NCBI GenBank assembly: GCA_032191485.1
Contig: JAVDOI010000016.1
Location: 7,660,270-7,724,269 of the forward strand
DNA: 64,000 nt
Source: Leptoclinus maculatus
Lineage: Eukaryota > Chordata > Actinopteri > Perciformes > Stichaeidae
Reading direction: 5' to 3'
The translations under genes were made by a program, and so were the position numbers. Positions 14,901-27,639 of this stretch are shown here, in pieces (the first letter of the stretch is position 1; each line of letters opens with the position of its first letter). The notes below the pieces were generated by a model. That model worked only from the letters and a program-made list of their open reading frames with translations. It was not told where the DNA came from and did no database searches.

Positions 14901-16791
14901 GATGTGATCAGCACATTATTGCCTTTGGTTCCCCAAAAGCAATAAGGATTCGATAAATAACATATTATAAAATAGAAGACCAGTGCACACAGAGTGGATG
15001 TGTCGCTCCTATAGACGGTAGGGGCTAACTTTACCTAACCGCACATCAAATAAAGACAAAGATATGCTTCTTGTCCTTGGACGAATGTTAGCTAGCGTTA
15101 AAACGTTGCTTTTTCTGCTTTGGTTTTGGAAACACTCACAAAAAAAAAAGGATACAAACATCCAGAGTCTTTGTTTACCACCGATAGCTGTCACGAGCCT
15201 GAACACCGGATGTGGAGAAAATGTGGAGCTTGACAGGACTGCCTTTAGTGAACAGATAAATGCATGTGCTTAGTGATAGATAGTAGAGCAAGACATGTTG
15301 ACAATGTCTACATTGTGTTTTCTCAGAGAACTGTACACGCTGATGAAAGACCAAGACGATGGTGTAAAAGAGTTAAAACTGGAGCAGGAGAACCGAGTCT
15401 TCAACCACTGCTTCACCGGTACTGTTGTCTTTGGTTTTTTTAGATGTAACAGGTGTGGAATTTTTTTTTTTACTTTGTAATAGCCTCGCCATTTTCGCTT
15501 CTTTCTTATTTTTTCCCAGGTGCAACAGCGGTAGAGTGGCTGATTTCCAAGGAGAAAGCGAGAAACAGGCCTGAGGCCCTCATGCTAGCAACGGGGCTTC
15601 TGACTGAGGGTTTTCTCCAGCCTGCGGGTGACCTGTCAAAGGAGGGAGCAGAGAGTGGAGAGCAAACAGCCTTCTTAGATCAGACAATTGCTCTTTATTA
15701 CTTTGTAAGTTTGAAAAGTTACTATTGAACAATCAACATATTTAAATAATAAGGTTGGGGATGACTAATGTCCGTGTATGATGTGCGTTGAGACAGGCAG
15801 ACAGTGGGTTCTTCTGCGAAGGCTACTCCAGTGATGAAGATGTGCTTCTGAAGGAAGAATTCAGAGGAAACATCATAAAACAGGGCTGTTTACTGAAACA
15901 GGTGAGTCAGAATGCGAGCAAAAGCGTGCGTCACAGTGATTTTGTTCCCCTGCACGCATTTACAATTCTAATTTACACTGTGTTATTAAGGAGAAGAATA
16001 TGTTGACAAGACGCCAGGTTCTGTGTTGTACAGCTACAAAAACACCACAGTTTTTAAATGAGCTCTCACATTCATGCCCACGTTCAGATGAAAATAAGCT
16101 GTGGTGCAAAGTGGGAAAATGTTTTGTCATAACGATTAGGCAGCTAATTTGTCACATTCACTGAAAGAGGAAGTCTCCTATTTGCACAATGCCACGTTTG
16201 CTGTTTAGTAATGTTAACAAAATCGTTGTGTTACTTTATCACAGGGACATAAGAGAAAAAACTGGAAGGTGCGAAAGTTCGTACTGAGAGACGACCCTGC
16301 TTATATGCATTATTACGATCCTACAAAGGTAAACATACTGACTCGTACAAGCTGAAATAAGAAAGAACAAAGAATATGAGTTTTTTCTACTCATATTCTC
16401 CTACTTTGTGGCTTATTTTGTCTCTTTACTTTGTGTCAGGGTGATGATCCTCTGGGCTCGATCCATCTCCGTGGGTCTGTAGTTACAGCTGTGGAGTTTG
16501 TGCCTGATGGTGAGTGGGACCACTGTCACAGGAAACACATGCCCTGTTGCTTCCCCACTGTGACCAGGAACTTTATTTGGTGTTTACTGTCAGTAGTTTC
16601 TCATCGACTCATCCCTTTTAACTCCTTTTCCTCATCTTTTACGGGTTTCAGCCAAAAAGCACGACATTGATGGCAACCTCTTTGAGATCATCACCTCAGA
16701 TGAGACTCACTACTTCCTCCAAGCTGCTACAGCGGAAGAAAGAAAGGAGTGGATCAAAGCAATACAGGCAGTGTCGAAAAGTGGAAAATAA
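11931..16791 (+). CDS. plek: Pleckstrin (complete, nine exons, 351 aa)
   Basis: Coding exons: 11931-11972, 13761-13916, 14128-14309, 15327-15418, 15520-15704, 15797-15901, 16245-16328, 16440-16509, 16652-16791; all introns are GT-AG and frame is kept throughout (1056 nt including TAA). The product has the family layout: N-terminal PH domain (about 4-101, starting MEPQLIREGYLVKK), a linker KFARKSTRRSIRLP, a DEP domain (about 136-221), and a C-terminal PH domain (about 244-347, KQGHKRKNWKVRKFVLRDD). Human pleckstrin is 350 aa. The protein kinase C sites known in human (Ser113, Thr114, Ser117) fall at the same residue numbers here. Pleckstrin is the main PKC substrate of platelets and leukocytes; it binds phosphoinositides at the membrane and acts in secretion and actin remodelling. 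The second PH domain rules out a truncated gene, and the close match to PLEK rather than PLEK2 makes the call firm. Confidence 0.97.
11973..13760 (+). other. plek intron 1
   Basis: 1.8 kb intron between the short first coding exon and the PH-domain exon. It is AT-rich with scattered short frames in both directions. I see no extra exon, RNA gene or clear repeat family in it. Confidence 0.8.
14310..15326 (+). other. plek intron 3 with probable repeat insertion
   Basis: About 1 kb intron. From about 14400 (AAGGCCCGCCCCCCCTGGG) to about 15260 the base composition and motifs (GCTAGCGTTAAAACG, GAACACCGGATG) differ from the flanks and resemble teleost transposon-derived DNA. I could not identify matching terminal repeats, so the family and exact limits stay open. 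Nothing in it appears to be coding. Confidence 0.4.
15902..16244 (+). other. plek intron 6
   Basis: 343-bp intron between the DEP/PH2 linker exon and the first PH2 exon. It begins GTGAGT and ends TTATCACAG. Nothing else is seen in it. Confidence 0.8.
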
Positions 16792-18593
16792 CAGGAGCAG
16801 TGATTTGCCTTCATAGCAGCCCCAGTTGAACCTATTGATTGAAAAATGCCACTTTTGAAATGTCTCTAATTGCATAAAAGTGTGTCAGCAGCGTTTTCAT
16901 GCGTCAGCAAACTGAATTAGTGCTGTGTCATTCCAGAGTAACTGGGAAGTTGCACTCTATACACTATCAGACTAATGTTATGATGTTTTTGTGCACGTAT
17001 ATAATTAAAAATAAACACAAAACAGTTCAATTTAACGGTGTAGTTTTTTTTTATCACCAATGCCTAACTACTATGTCTTTAAATATTTTTTACAGCACAG
17101 GAAAAACATGGTAATAAGAAGTAATATCTTGATACTTACTACTTGAAATACTAACACATTTTTTTTATAACATAAATGATGGTGTAATTATGTTTTGTCC
17201 TATTATTACCGTAACGTATTTTACATTCCTATTAGAAAAATGACTATACTACCCAGTAGTACTCAAGCTATTACTCCTCATTACCTTATGAGGGCTACTG
17301 TTATGTATTTTTATGTCCCTGAGAAGACAGCTCATTGTGATGTCTAAAAACACAATAAATTGCATAATCCTAGCATCTGTTAATTGATGATATATGATAT
17401 GCTGTATGCTGTGGTTTATTTGCTAAGTAGGCTAATGTTACTTTATTTTTCATAGAAGGCACCAAGGCAGCTATTTTAGAGGAAGGCTGAAAGTCAGAAA
17501 CTTAAACACGCTGTTTGAATATAATATCCAGTAAGAAAGAATGGTTACAAGGAAATAGGAGCTCTGTGTTTTTGGTTGGAGGTTTACTAATCTGCCCAAT
17601 GTGTTTTTTTTAGATTTCCTCCTTGTTCACTTGTCTTTCAAAAGTTTGAGATAGTTTGAGCTATCATACAAACACACTCGGTTCCTGAGTGTAAACTAAG
17701 TCTCAATCATATTCCGCCTTCACACTTCAGTGTCAGTTTGTGGTTTACAGGCCTGCTGCATCTGTGAGAGAATTTATCAGAGGCAAAAATGACTGGCTTC
17801 AGCTGCAGTATGACTAAATAATAACTTCAGTCTATTTATTGTGAAGGTATTTAAAGAATAGCGTCCTATTTGTTACAACTTTGGCCCCCTTGACCATCAA
17901 TTATGTAGTAATATTATTATATCTCCCAAATGATTTTCTGAGAACTGGGGACGTGAAAAATAAGTCTGACAGGGCAAGAAAGAACCCCCCCCCCCCAGGC
18001 TAGCCAAACATTTGGAGAAAAAAACAATGCCAAATGGTAGAATTATTTCCTAAATCATCACAGTTTACATGTTTTACTGTTTTACTGTTTTTACTGTAGT
18101 TGTTCGCAGTTTTCTTGTGGAATTATTCATATTTATAATATCAGGATAAGCCCTTGAGGTGTATCATCTCAAGGGCACATTTGCTCATCTTTTACAAGCT
18201 GTTCTCCTCCATCAAGGCATATTCAATCACATTACATAACATTACTTTACATTTATACGCTTTTATCCTTGAAACATGGTGAAACATAATAAGCGTTGGC
18301 TTCAATTTGCTGCCGTTTCATTCATTGCTGTTATCTAATTTTGACACTAATTCATTATTTTTGGACGGTGCGAGCACCTGGTTACATTTCTGTTTTCAGT
18401 TTTATTAGTATTCATAAGAAGACCGAAAAGAAGATCAAAAACATACTTTGTGGCTGCCTGCATGTGTGTTTTACTATTTGAACACAGGAGGGCACTATAT
18501 ATCAACCGAACCTTTCTGTGTCTCATTGCAAAGTGGGATCTTGCTTTCAATGAATGACGGTCAATTTATCTTGCAAAACATGACAAACACACA

Positions 18594-18650
<57 letters not shown>

Positions 18651-19290
18651 ACACACAACAAAACACTGATATAATTAAAAGGTACAACATAAGAAGTTAT
18701 TTTTGTACAAGCACTATTCCTTATATCTTATACATATTTTGAGCCAGCACTTAGCTTTGAGTGCAGAGGATATAAAGAACCCTAATGCGTAAACAGGATG
18801 TGGGTTTACATTTAGTGTTTTCCTGTCCAGCAACTTTACATATATTTACATACCCCACGTGACCTAAGACTTTTGCATTGTGCAGTGTAGTTACATAAAG
18901 CCTATTCACTTTTGATTATGAGTGAAAGATTTGAAGTGAATTCCACAGGAGGGAACAAACAAATCAACTTTAAGCATATGTCACCTCTCAGTTAAACTTC
19001 GTCTCTGTTAAGCACCTTGTGCATTATCTTCCTTCTTATTGCAAATCATGGACAAGCTAAATTCAGAGCAGGAACAACTCTGTAAGTGCTTTCAGGTGAC
19101 CCAGATTACATCCTTAAGCAGTCCAGGAATATTTGATCTATGAATGAGTTTCTCAAGGTACAAAATCAAACCAGTGCATTCGACAAGACGAGGGTGCTAT
19201 CTCTGTTTCCCAGCACCAGTTTCTCCCCGAGCAAGTTAATGGAGATCTGAAAGCAGAGACTGTCCAACCAAGCGCCCTAAAAAAAATAAT
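16792..19290. other. plek 3' UTR and downstream intergenic DNA
   Basis: The plek 3' UTR starts at 16792. Polyadenylation signals AATAAA occur at 17010-17015 and 17354-17359; either could be used. Beyond that the DNA is AT-rich with a poly-C run near 17987 and a (CA)n tract at 18596-18648. No further exon is visible; FBXO48 and APLF, which lie beside PLEK in human, are not seen. Confidence 0.65.
18596..18648. repeat. (CA)n microsatellite
   Basis: Uninterrupted AC dinucleotide run about 1.8 kb downstream of plek. Confidence 0.95.
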
Positions 19291-20694
19291 AACGCATGGA
19301 ACCCGTAACGCGCGGAAACCGTTACGGGCGGAACCCGTTACCCGTGGAACCCGTTACGCGTGGAATCCGTGACGCACGGAACCCGTTACGCGTGGAATCC
19401 GTGACGCACGGAACCCGTTACGCACGGAACCCGTTACGCACGGAACCCGTTACACGCGGAACCCATTACGCACAGAACCCGTTACGCACGGAACCCGTTA
19501 CACGCGGAACCCATTACGCACAGAACCCGTTACGCACGGAACCCGTTACGCACGGAACCCGTTACGCGCGGAACCCATTACGCACAGAACCCGTTACGCA
19601 CGGAACCCGTTACGCACGGAACCCGTTACGCGCGGAACCCATTACGCACAGAACCCGTTACGCACAGAAACCCGTTACGCGCGGAACCCGTTACGCGCAG
19701 AATCCGTGACGCACAGAACCCGTTACGCACAGAACCCGTTACGCACGGAACCCGTTACACGTGGAACCCGTTACGCGTGGAATCCGTGACGCACGGAACC
19801 CGTTACGCACGGAACCCGTTACGCACGGAACCCGTTACGCGCGGAATCCGTGACGCACAGAACCCGTTACGCGCGGAATCCGTGACGCAAGGAACCCGTG
19901 ACACACGGAACCCGTTACGCACAGAACCCGTTACGCGCGGAATCTGTGACGCACAGAACCCGTTACGCACTGAACCCGTTACGCACGGAACCCGTTACGC
20001 ACGGAACCCGTTACGCACGGAACCCGTTACGCACGGAACCCGTTACGCACGGAACCCGTTACGCGCGGAATCTGTGACGCACAGAACCCGTTACGCGCGG
20101 AATCCGTGACGCAAGGAACCCGTTACGCGCGGAATCCGTGACGCAAGGAACCCGTTACGCGCGGAATCCGTGACGCGCGGAATCCGTGACGCAAGGGACC
20201 CGTTACGCACGGAACCCGTGACGCACGGAACCCGTTACGCACGGAACCCGTTACGCACGGAACCCGTTACGCACGGAACCCGTTACGCGCGGAATCCGTG
20301 ACGCACAGAACCCGTTACGCGCGGAACCCGTTACGCGCGGAACCCGTTACGCGCGGAATCCGTGACGCAAGGAACCCGTTACGCGCGGAATCCGTGACGC
20401 GCGGAATCCGTGACGCACAGAACCCGTTACGCGCAGAATCCGTGACGCAAGGAATCCGTGACGCGCGGAACCCGTTACGCGCTGAATCCGTTACGCGCTG
20501 AATCCGTTACACGCGGAATCCGTGACGCACAGAACCCGCTATGCACGGAACTCGTTATGCACGGAACCCGTTACGCGTGGAACCCGTTACGCGCAGAACG
20601 CATGGAACCCGTTACGCGTGGAACCCGTTACGCACGGAACCTGTGGAACCCATTACGCGCAGAACCCGTTACGCGTGGAACCCGTTACGCGCAT
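19291..20694. repeat. 16-bp CpG-rich minisatellite, about 88 units
   Basis: Head-to-tail array of a 16-bp unit, consensus GGAACCCGTTACGCGC, filling 1.4 kb. Units come in two main types: one with AACCC plus GTTAC, one with AATCC plus GTGAC. Most other differences sit at CpG sites and are C-to-T or G-to-A changes (GCGC to GCAC or GCGT, GCGG to GCAG, ACGC to ACAC). Because 16 is not a multiple of 3 and the plus-strand unit has no stop triplet, all three plus frames stay open and read variants of one 16-residue repeat (EPVTRGTRYARNPLR-like); the minus strand is closed by TAA. A degenerate tail (TTACCCGTAT repeats) runs to about 20729. I infer a non-coding satellite, not a protein gene. Confidence 0.97.
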
Positions 20695-21624
20695 ATTACC
20701 CGTATTACCCGAAGCATTACCCGTATATATGTATTGCAACGTCTTCGGGCAGTAGAAGCCACTCTGTCAAAATTTCTTGCGACATTTTCTAGTTTGCTGT
20801 GTAAGCCTTTGCACTGATGTTCGTTAAATTCCATCGTTTTCAGTCATCGGTCTTGTTGGTGTCCACAGGAGTTAACGTGAAACAGATACATTCATATTTT
20901 AAATCCTACTGAGTTTTTGTGATTTTGAATGACATTCTCTCATAACACTTTTGTATTTCTTTTATCATTTTTATTTCAGCTTGCCAGCAGATCCCTTTAT
21001 TTACTCATTACGTTTTGATAAGTCAACCTTTATGAAGGGTTAATATTAATTATTTAATAGCTTAAAATGCTTGTGTGTCTTTCGCTTTCTAAAAAGTCAT
21101 CATGTCTGCAGTTTATTAATTATTATCATTAATAAAGGGTCTTGATTTTCTCAAATTTCTAATCACCAGCAAAAGCTTGTCACTAAACTGCAATTATAAA
21201 TGTAAACACATCATTAATGAAATAATTATTGTAATCGACAAATTTTGCAGTTTTAAATGTAAATATGTTGTTTTTCAATTGATATTGTTGGCAGTGTCCA
21301 AAAATCACATATATGTGTTTATTTGAATCTTAAGATTTCTCCTAATCTACCTAAATTAATTAGTTGATAATGTCTCATTTGCATATTTAAACATTTCAGA
21401 AAACTTGTAGTTAAAAAAATTGTTATTTGGGATAAAGTCCCATGGTAATATCTGTCAGTTACTTTATTTTATCTTATTACCCTTTAGTGTCATTAAATTG
21501 CATGGCATTTTATAATACAAAATGAAACATGACTCTTTCCCATACTTTGAGATCGTAATCTCCAGTTCAGTAGCTCTTACATACACCAAACTTTCCAGTC
21601 TCATTCCTGTCTATATTCTGAAGG

Positions 21625-21768
21625 TTTTTACAGAGGGGTTTGGTCGTATATAATCCATAGCCTGATTTATAAAATATTTTACTCCAAAAAACATTTGTAT
21701 GGCTGTTGACAATATTTTGTGATTCATGGAGTGATACAAATATATATTCAAAATCCCCTCTGTAAAAA
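21625..21768. mobile_element. Small inverted-repeat element (MITE-like)
   Basis: TTTTTACAGAGGGGTTT at 21625-21641 is mirrored by AATCCCCTCTGTAAAAA at 21752-21768, with 15 of 17 arm positions complementary. The 144-bp AT-rich span fits a tiny non-autonomous DNA element. No target-site duplication was identified, so the call is tentative. Confidence 0.4.
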
Positions 21769-23800
21769 ATACTTTGAAAAAACTTAAGGCATAACAATAA
21801 CTTGGAAAATGCCATACAATATTAACCATTTAAAATTACAGAAACTCTGTTTGGTCTGAATTATTAATTACCAAAGAATCCAGTTTGATTTAAACCTCAT
21901 GTTTCAGGAGTTTCCATTAAAAATGGAAAGTACCACAAGGTGGAGCTATCTCATAGCAAATGTGTTCCCTTCATGCCTAACTTTTCACCAAATGTCATTA
22001 AAGTCTGTTGTGTTTGAAATATACTGGCAATAAACAAACAAACAAAGGCCTACATCTACTTAATTTGCTTGTCTGTAAAAAAAAAACGTTTTTTAAATCT
22101 TATTTGCATGTGACACAAAGCGTCTGACTGTTTAAATATGGCCAAGTTGCCTATACTTCCATGTTTATGTTGCCTCCAACTATTACCATTTGTCTCCATG
22201 CAGCATTGACTTATCATGAGCTTTGCTTAACAGGTACTTATTGTATAACTGTCAATAATAATCATATTCGTGTAGTTGTTTGTCAACAGAAGCAGGAATA
22301 AGATAATGTCAAATAGAACACTTCTATGGAAGCATCAAATAAGTGATCACAGAATCAAAGGTTTTATTCTGCTGACACGAAGCAGAGTTATCGGTCATCT
22401 TTTTCAAAACGGTCCATCCATTAAGCGACAAGACTTACTGGAAGATAGAGGTGCTGCACAATTTTTGACGTTTTCCAACTGCCATTAAACAAAATTGGAG
22501 GATGCAGACCACTTTTGTATTGTTCAGTGTACAATTTAAAATACTCTCATGCAGATGGAACCCTGTTTGGCAGGTGAACAACTTTTTCAAGTTTATCTCA
22601 CATGGATATGTCGTCAGTAACATCAGCCTCTGACTTACTCCTGAGTTTTGCCAAACTGTTATTTTGAGAGCCGTTTTTTGACCAGCATGGAACAAAGTGT
22701 ATCTCACCTTTGACTGGAGACTCCCCAAGAAGAGTCTTTTATACGTGTCTGCTCTCAAATAACATTGGTTTTGAGATTGGATTAGTGGCCTGCTGTCAGA
22801 TTGCAGTTCAGTTTTTGCCCAGGTGGAGTACTTCAAAGCTCCATAGACTAAAAGCCATATCTTCCAGCTACTGTTCAACAGATACAGACTATGTCTGCAG
22901 ATTGTACCTGTCATCTATAAACAGCATTTATAATGAGTTCTGTATGTTCAAACGCTTGTTCTAGCTTCAAAGGTTCTGATGTCTGACTCCTCAGCTAGCA
23001 CATTATGTACTGAAGATGACGTGTTTTTCTTCCTCTTGCAAAGATATATTCCAGGTACTTCATGATTTAGTATAACAAAAATAACCATAAACAAACAGAC
23101 AACTCATTTTGATGAAACCTAATCCACAAAAGCAAGTGCAAAAGGTCTTTTGTTGGATATAGGTCTAACGCCTTTAGAGGTCCTGCTGTAGGGGGGTCAC
23201 TGAAGGGTCTGATGACTATAAAAAAAGGATGTGATTTCCATACATACTTAAACTTCATGGTCTGTTGTTAAAAGTGGCCTGAATCTGCGTAGAGCTACAG
23301 TGTAAGTGTTCCTGCTGTGGGTTTCGGCATTGTGAGCTACATTTTTTTCATTTTGATAAAAACAGGGAGAGACAAGGCAGGGCGGTTGCAGACATCCACA
23401 GTTAAATCAGAGGGAGACGCGAGGGAGGGTGCATCTGGAGCAGTTCTTAAAGGGAAACAAGATAAGTCTAAGATAAGTTTGTGACGCAGGCTTGGTCAAT
23501 ATTACGAATTCTAATTGCTAATACTTTACTTGTCTTCGCTACATTTTAGCTGATGCACGCATTTGCATTTGTTGAATGTTGGTTAAGGGTACAATTGACA
23601 GCGACAACCCATCCAAATCAATGGTCTGGGTAAGACTGTTAAAGGCATTAGGCATGTCACCCCAGCATGATTGGAGAAACATTTTTCTCTAAAATTATAA
23701 CCTACTTTTATGCAGCAACAGCTGTCTGCAACAGAAGAATAACAGAATAATTGCTCAGATGATGGATGACTGAATTTCCTAAAGGCTGGATCCATTAATT

Positions 23801-24197
23801 TGTATGTGTAAGGAGCATGACCGCTTCGTCAAACCTCACTGCATGCTTGACACTGAGTATGATACTCTCCACACAATTCACTCCCTTGTTTACTTACACA
23901 AATGAATGCATGATGTTCATGTGTCCCCTTCTAAATAATGATCATTTGGTGTCTACTCTCTTGACTCTGCCTCTAAATTACATTTTGTTTTTCACCCACA
24001 CACACACACATATTTTCCACTCGTGCACCACACACACTATTGATGACAACGATTCCCCACACTCCACACTGTAGATATTGAGTTCACCTTTTAACTGTGT
24101 CTAATTTGGGTTAATTTGTTTAAATAAAGCTTCTTTTGTTTAAGGTTCCTACAATGTGTCTCCGTGTTTGTTGTGGCCTCGGAGAAGGATCATAACA
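23801..24197 (+). mobile_element. Candidate solo LTR
   Basis: The block starts TGTATGTG and ends ATAACA, as LTRs do (TG...CA). Near its right end it has AAATAAAGCTTCTTTTGTTT, a polyadenylation-type motif, followed by a GT-rich stretch, as expected of an R-U5 boundary. No internal retroelement coding sequence is present and no 5-bp target duplication was found, so the limits and nature are uncertain. Confidence 0.3.
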
Positions 24198-27100
24198 GTC
24201 ATGCCATCACCAATACTATTTGCGTATTTTAGATGCATCAACGAGTTAAGGCTTTTGCTGAAATTTCCTGACATGAAAGCCAATCAATCCTGGTGCACCT
24301 GAACCAAAATTGATTAATTCACAAATACATTAGGAGTCTTCCTTTGAATCTCTCTGACAGCACTCTAGGGAATAACATCTTTTTTTTAATGGTCGTTATT
24401 GCAAGAAGTGGCTTGCCAATACCATTTTTTTCTGAGTAGTGCAGTCTCCCTCTGCAGTAATCCACTTTACATTGTCATATGTCATACAAACAAGAAGGTA
24501 GACAAAAGGTCAACGGATGTTTGAAATGATTCTCCTTCTTTGTCATTCCGAAGGTCATGCTTCGAGGTATTTCATTCTGGAGAATGTACTTTCCACACAG
24601 GATGAAATCACCCCTTTTTACTTCAGTTGTTCTCAGTTTATTCAATAAATGATAAATTATGCTGTGTAGTGTAATTGATTGTGTCTCTCATCAATAAACA
24701 ACCTTCGATTCTGAATATGAACTAAAAGTTACAGTTCAAAGCATAGTTTAACACAAAAAACAGGAAAGGACTTTTCGCCTTCATTTTTTTATCATCCTTG
24801 GGGTGGGAGAGAAGCTATTTCTGAAGCCAGCAAACCAGAACTTTTAATTATCTTACTCTCCTCACCGTGTCACCGGAGAGGCTCAATGGATTTGTGTCCA
24901 GGTCAGAATAAATGACTAGTGCAATGCGGCGTAAAAAAACGTTTTGCAAAGGCACAAGAGAGTATTTCACTCTAATACTACAGAATAATACTACTTATTT
25001 CTAGTTATTATTTAATAGCTAATTCGTCTCAAACTAATTTGTTGTTTTATTTCAATTAATAATTACAATTACAATATCATTGTCAACAGCAAAGTAAAAT
25101 GGCATGTCCTTCATAAGGATAAGAGGAAAAGTACTCTGTTATTTGGTTAATTTGGTCCGTTCTGCTCAAATAAATCCATCTCATGTATCGTCACAGAGCC
25201 TTCATGTTTGACAATGAGCCTACTCAGTCCACGCTGACAGCAACTGAAAGGTGTGATTGACAAAAGTCTCAAGTCCACTGGTACTTGAGCTGGTGAGTTT
25301 GTTATTGATGGGAGGTCTTGGCAGGGAGTTGATAGGTGATGGGAGCTTGTACACATGGCCTCTTACTCTCTGCTGTTCCATGGTGGGTAAAGCCTGGAGC
25401 TTGACAGCCTGTCATCGCTTCACCGGCCCAGTGATGAGAGTGTTAAGCCACACTAACAACTAATGGCACAACTGGCTTCCTGTTTGATTTCATGCCTGGT
25501 GGGGACACTGTGTCCAATGTGATGCTGCCGTAAAAATTAGAATGACACACATGCATCGCACTTAATTATGTCCTGTAACTTTATCAGATGTCCAATGTGG
25601 CTTAAGGGTTACATTGTCACAGTGCACCCACAGAGTCTCATAACTGAAGCATTTATAGCAAAACAGATTGCATACTGATTGCTAAATAGAGCCATGCTCG
25701 TCGTTACCCTATGGTTCATTATGGTTCATTTATTTTTTTACATCAGTTGAGTCAAGGGCATTACCTTCAAGGTATCTGCAACCATGCTGAGCAGGTCTTA
25801 CTGTTTCTGTAAGTTCTATAGCTCGGCGTTGGGGGTCATGTGAATTTCATGATTGATGATTCGGAGCAAAAATGACCTTTCGTTTAGCCCCGCCCCCCTG
25901 CTGCTACTCCGCCATGCTCTCGGAGCTGCCATGGAGCCCACACTGTCACAAACTGCACTCCCTGAATATCTGCACTCACTGTCTTTCCTTCTCCCTCTGC
26001 TTTTGGGTCCAACTAATTCTGCCGAAACGTAACAGAAACTGCTCCTGTAAAGCTGGGCAGGTCTTTATTACAGTTACAATCATTAAAAAGCTAAAGCAGC
26101 ATCAGTAAACCTTCAGTATACCTTCAGTAGGTTTCATATACAAGTGCTAACGCTAGTCAATGGTGTGCTAGCATACTCTGCTAATGTTAGCTTCACAGGT
26201 TTTAAAGTAGAAACAGAACCTTTTAGAAACCTATTTTTAATTAGAAATTAGAATTAGAAAACATGATTACTTAATTAGTTTGGTTGTGAATGTACTATTT
26301 AAAAACATGCTTTTGTGTGTGAATGCATTAGCGTTTAATTGAGGTTTTAGACAATTAATTGTGTGAACAAATTACAAGAGGATTGTTCTTTAAAATAAAA
26401 AAAAAGACCAAACATCTCAGTAGACAAATGAACAGTGCTTCATTTGATCTGTGAAATGAACAGTATTGATCAAATTGTTCCTAACAGAATCATTATTCAT
26501 GACCAGGAACGATTTTCTGTCACAGGGATGTCTCTCGCCTGCAAAGCTGTAGGCAATGTAACTAAGGGAAGTGCACAAACATCGCATTAAACAGCTTTCT
26601 AAGAGGCATGGTGGTCTTAACAGCATTGGATAAGATCTCCAAAATTCATTAATCCGCTGAACATGCTAGCTCCTGGCAAGACCTTCACCTGTTGATCTAA
26701 AGACGTGATTCTGCCTCTGTTTAGTTGTGAAATGAGCAAATCCACCAACACTGAGCATTTTCTGTCTGCAATTTGTATGGCAATGGTGCAGGAATGATGC
26801 ACACATATGGATGCATTTGTAAATGTTTACTGAGTCTCTTTTCTTCTCTATTCAATCATAGATTTAGACAAAGATTGGGTATTTGGATGTGTTTCACTGA
26901 GCTGCGATACACATTATGAAGTCTGAATTATGGAGACATAATTACAGAGCATGTCAATAGATGAGATAGTTGGGACATTTTTTTTTTTTTCCCCACTAGG
27001 TTGGTAGTGTCCTGGTTTCCCCAATAGGTTGACATAAAACAAATATGGTACTTAAGAGCTATGACATGGCAATGGTGCAACACTGGACTTTATATAACCA

Positions 27101-27591
27101 TGCTGTGGAGAGATAAAGGGCATATAAGTAAATTCTGCTGCAGATGGATTGAAAAGTCTGTATGGATATTTATGAAAAGTGAAATTCAATTCCCATCTAA
27201 GGAAAAGAAGGATCCCTGTTTTGAGGAATGGATTAACATGAGGTCCTTAGCAGAATGAGCCAGGCACATTTAGCAAGAAGGAGAAGAAAGACAGAAACAA
27301 ACTTCTTGTTAAAGTCAAATGTAGCTTCCTGGACAGAGTCATCCCGCTGAATCTGCTTCTGATGACAGTAAGTTGAAAGGAAAACTTTTGTTTACACCTC
27401 AGACACATTTCTATGTAAGGAATGGGTTAACATGAAGTCTAGTGGAGTTCAAGCCAAGCACAGGGAAAGAATAAACATTAGAAATCATTTTATTGTCATA
27501 TTTAGTTCTCTGGATCGAGCCATCTTCTCCTTTTGGCAGGTCAAACTGAGAGTCAGGTGAAGAAACAGATCACTGCTCTCACAGATGAACA

Positions 27592-27592
<1 letters not shown>

Positions 27593-27637
<45 letters not shown>
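27593..27637. repeat. (CA)n microsatellite
   Basis: Uninterrupted CA dinucleotide run in intergenic DNA. Confidence 0.95.

Positions 27638-27639
<2 letters not shown>

Noticed and set aside
19291..20694. Regular array that could suggest CRISPR or a repeat-protein gene
   Set aside because: Units are contiguous with no spacers, the genome is vertebrate, and all three forward frames are open only because the unit lacks stop triplets. No start context, splice sites or protein family support a gene.
22435..22914. 159-codon minus-strand open frame
   Set aside because: No recognisable domain, no splice context and irregular composition. Probably a chance frame or repeat remnant.
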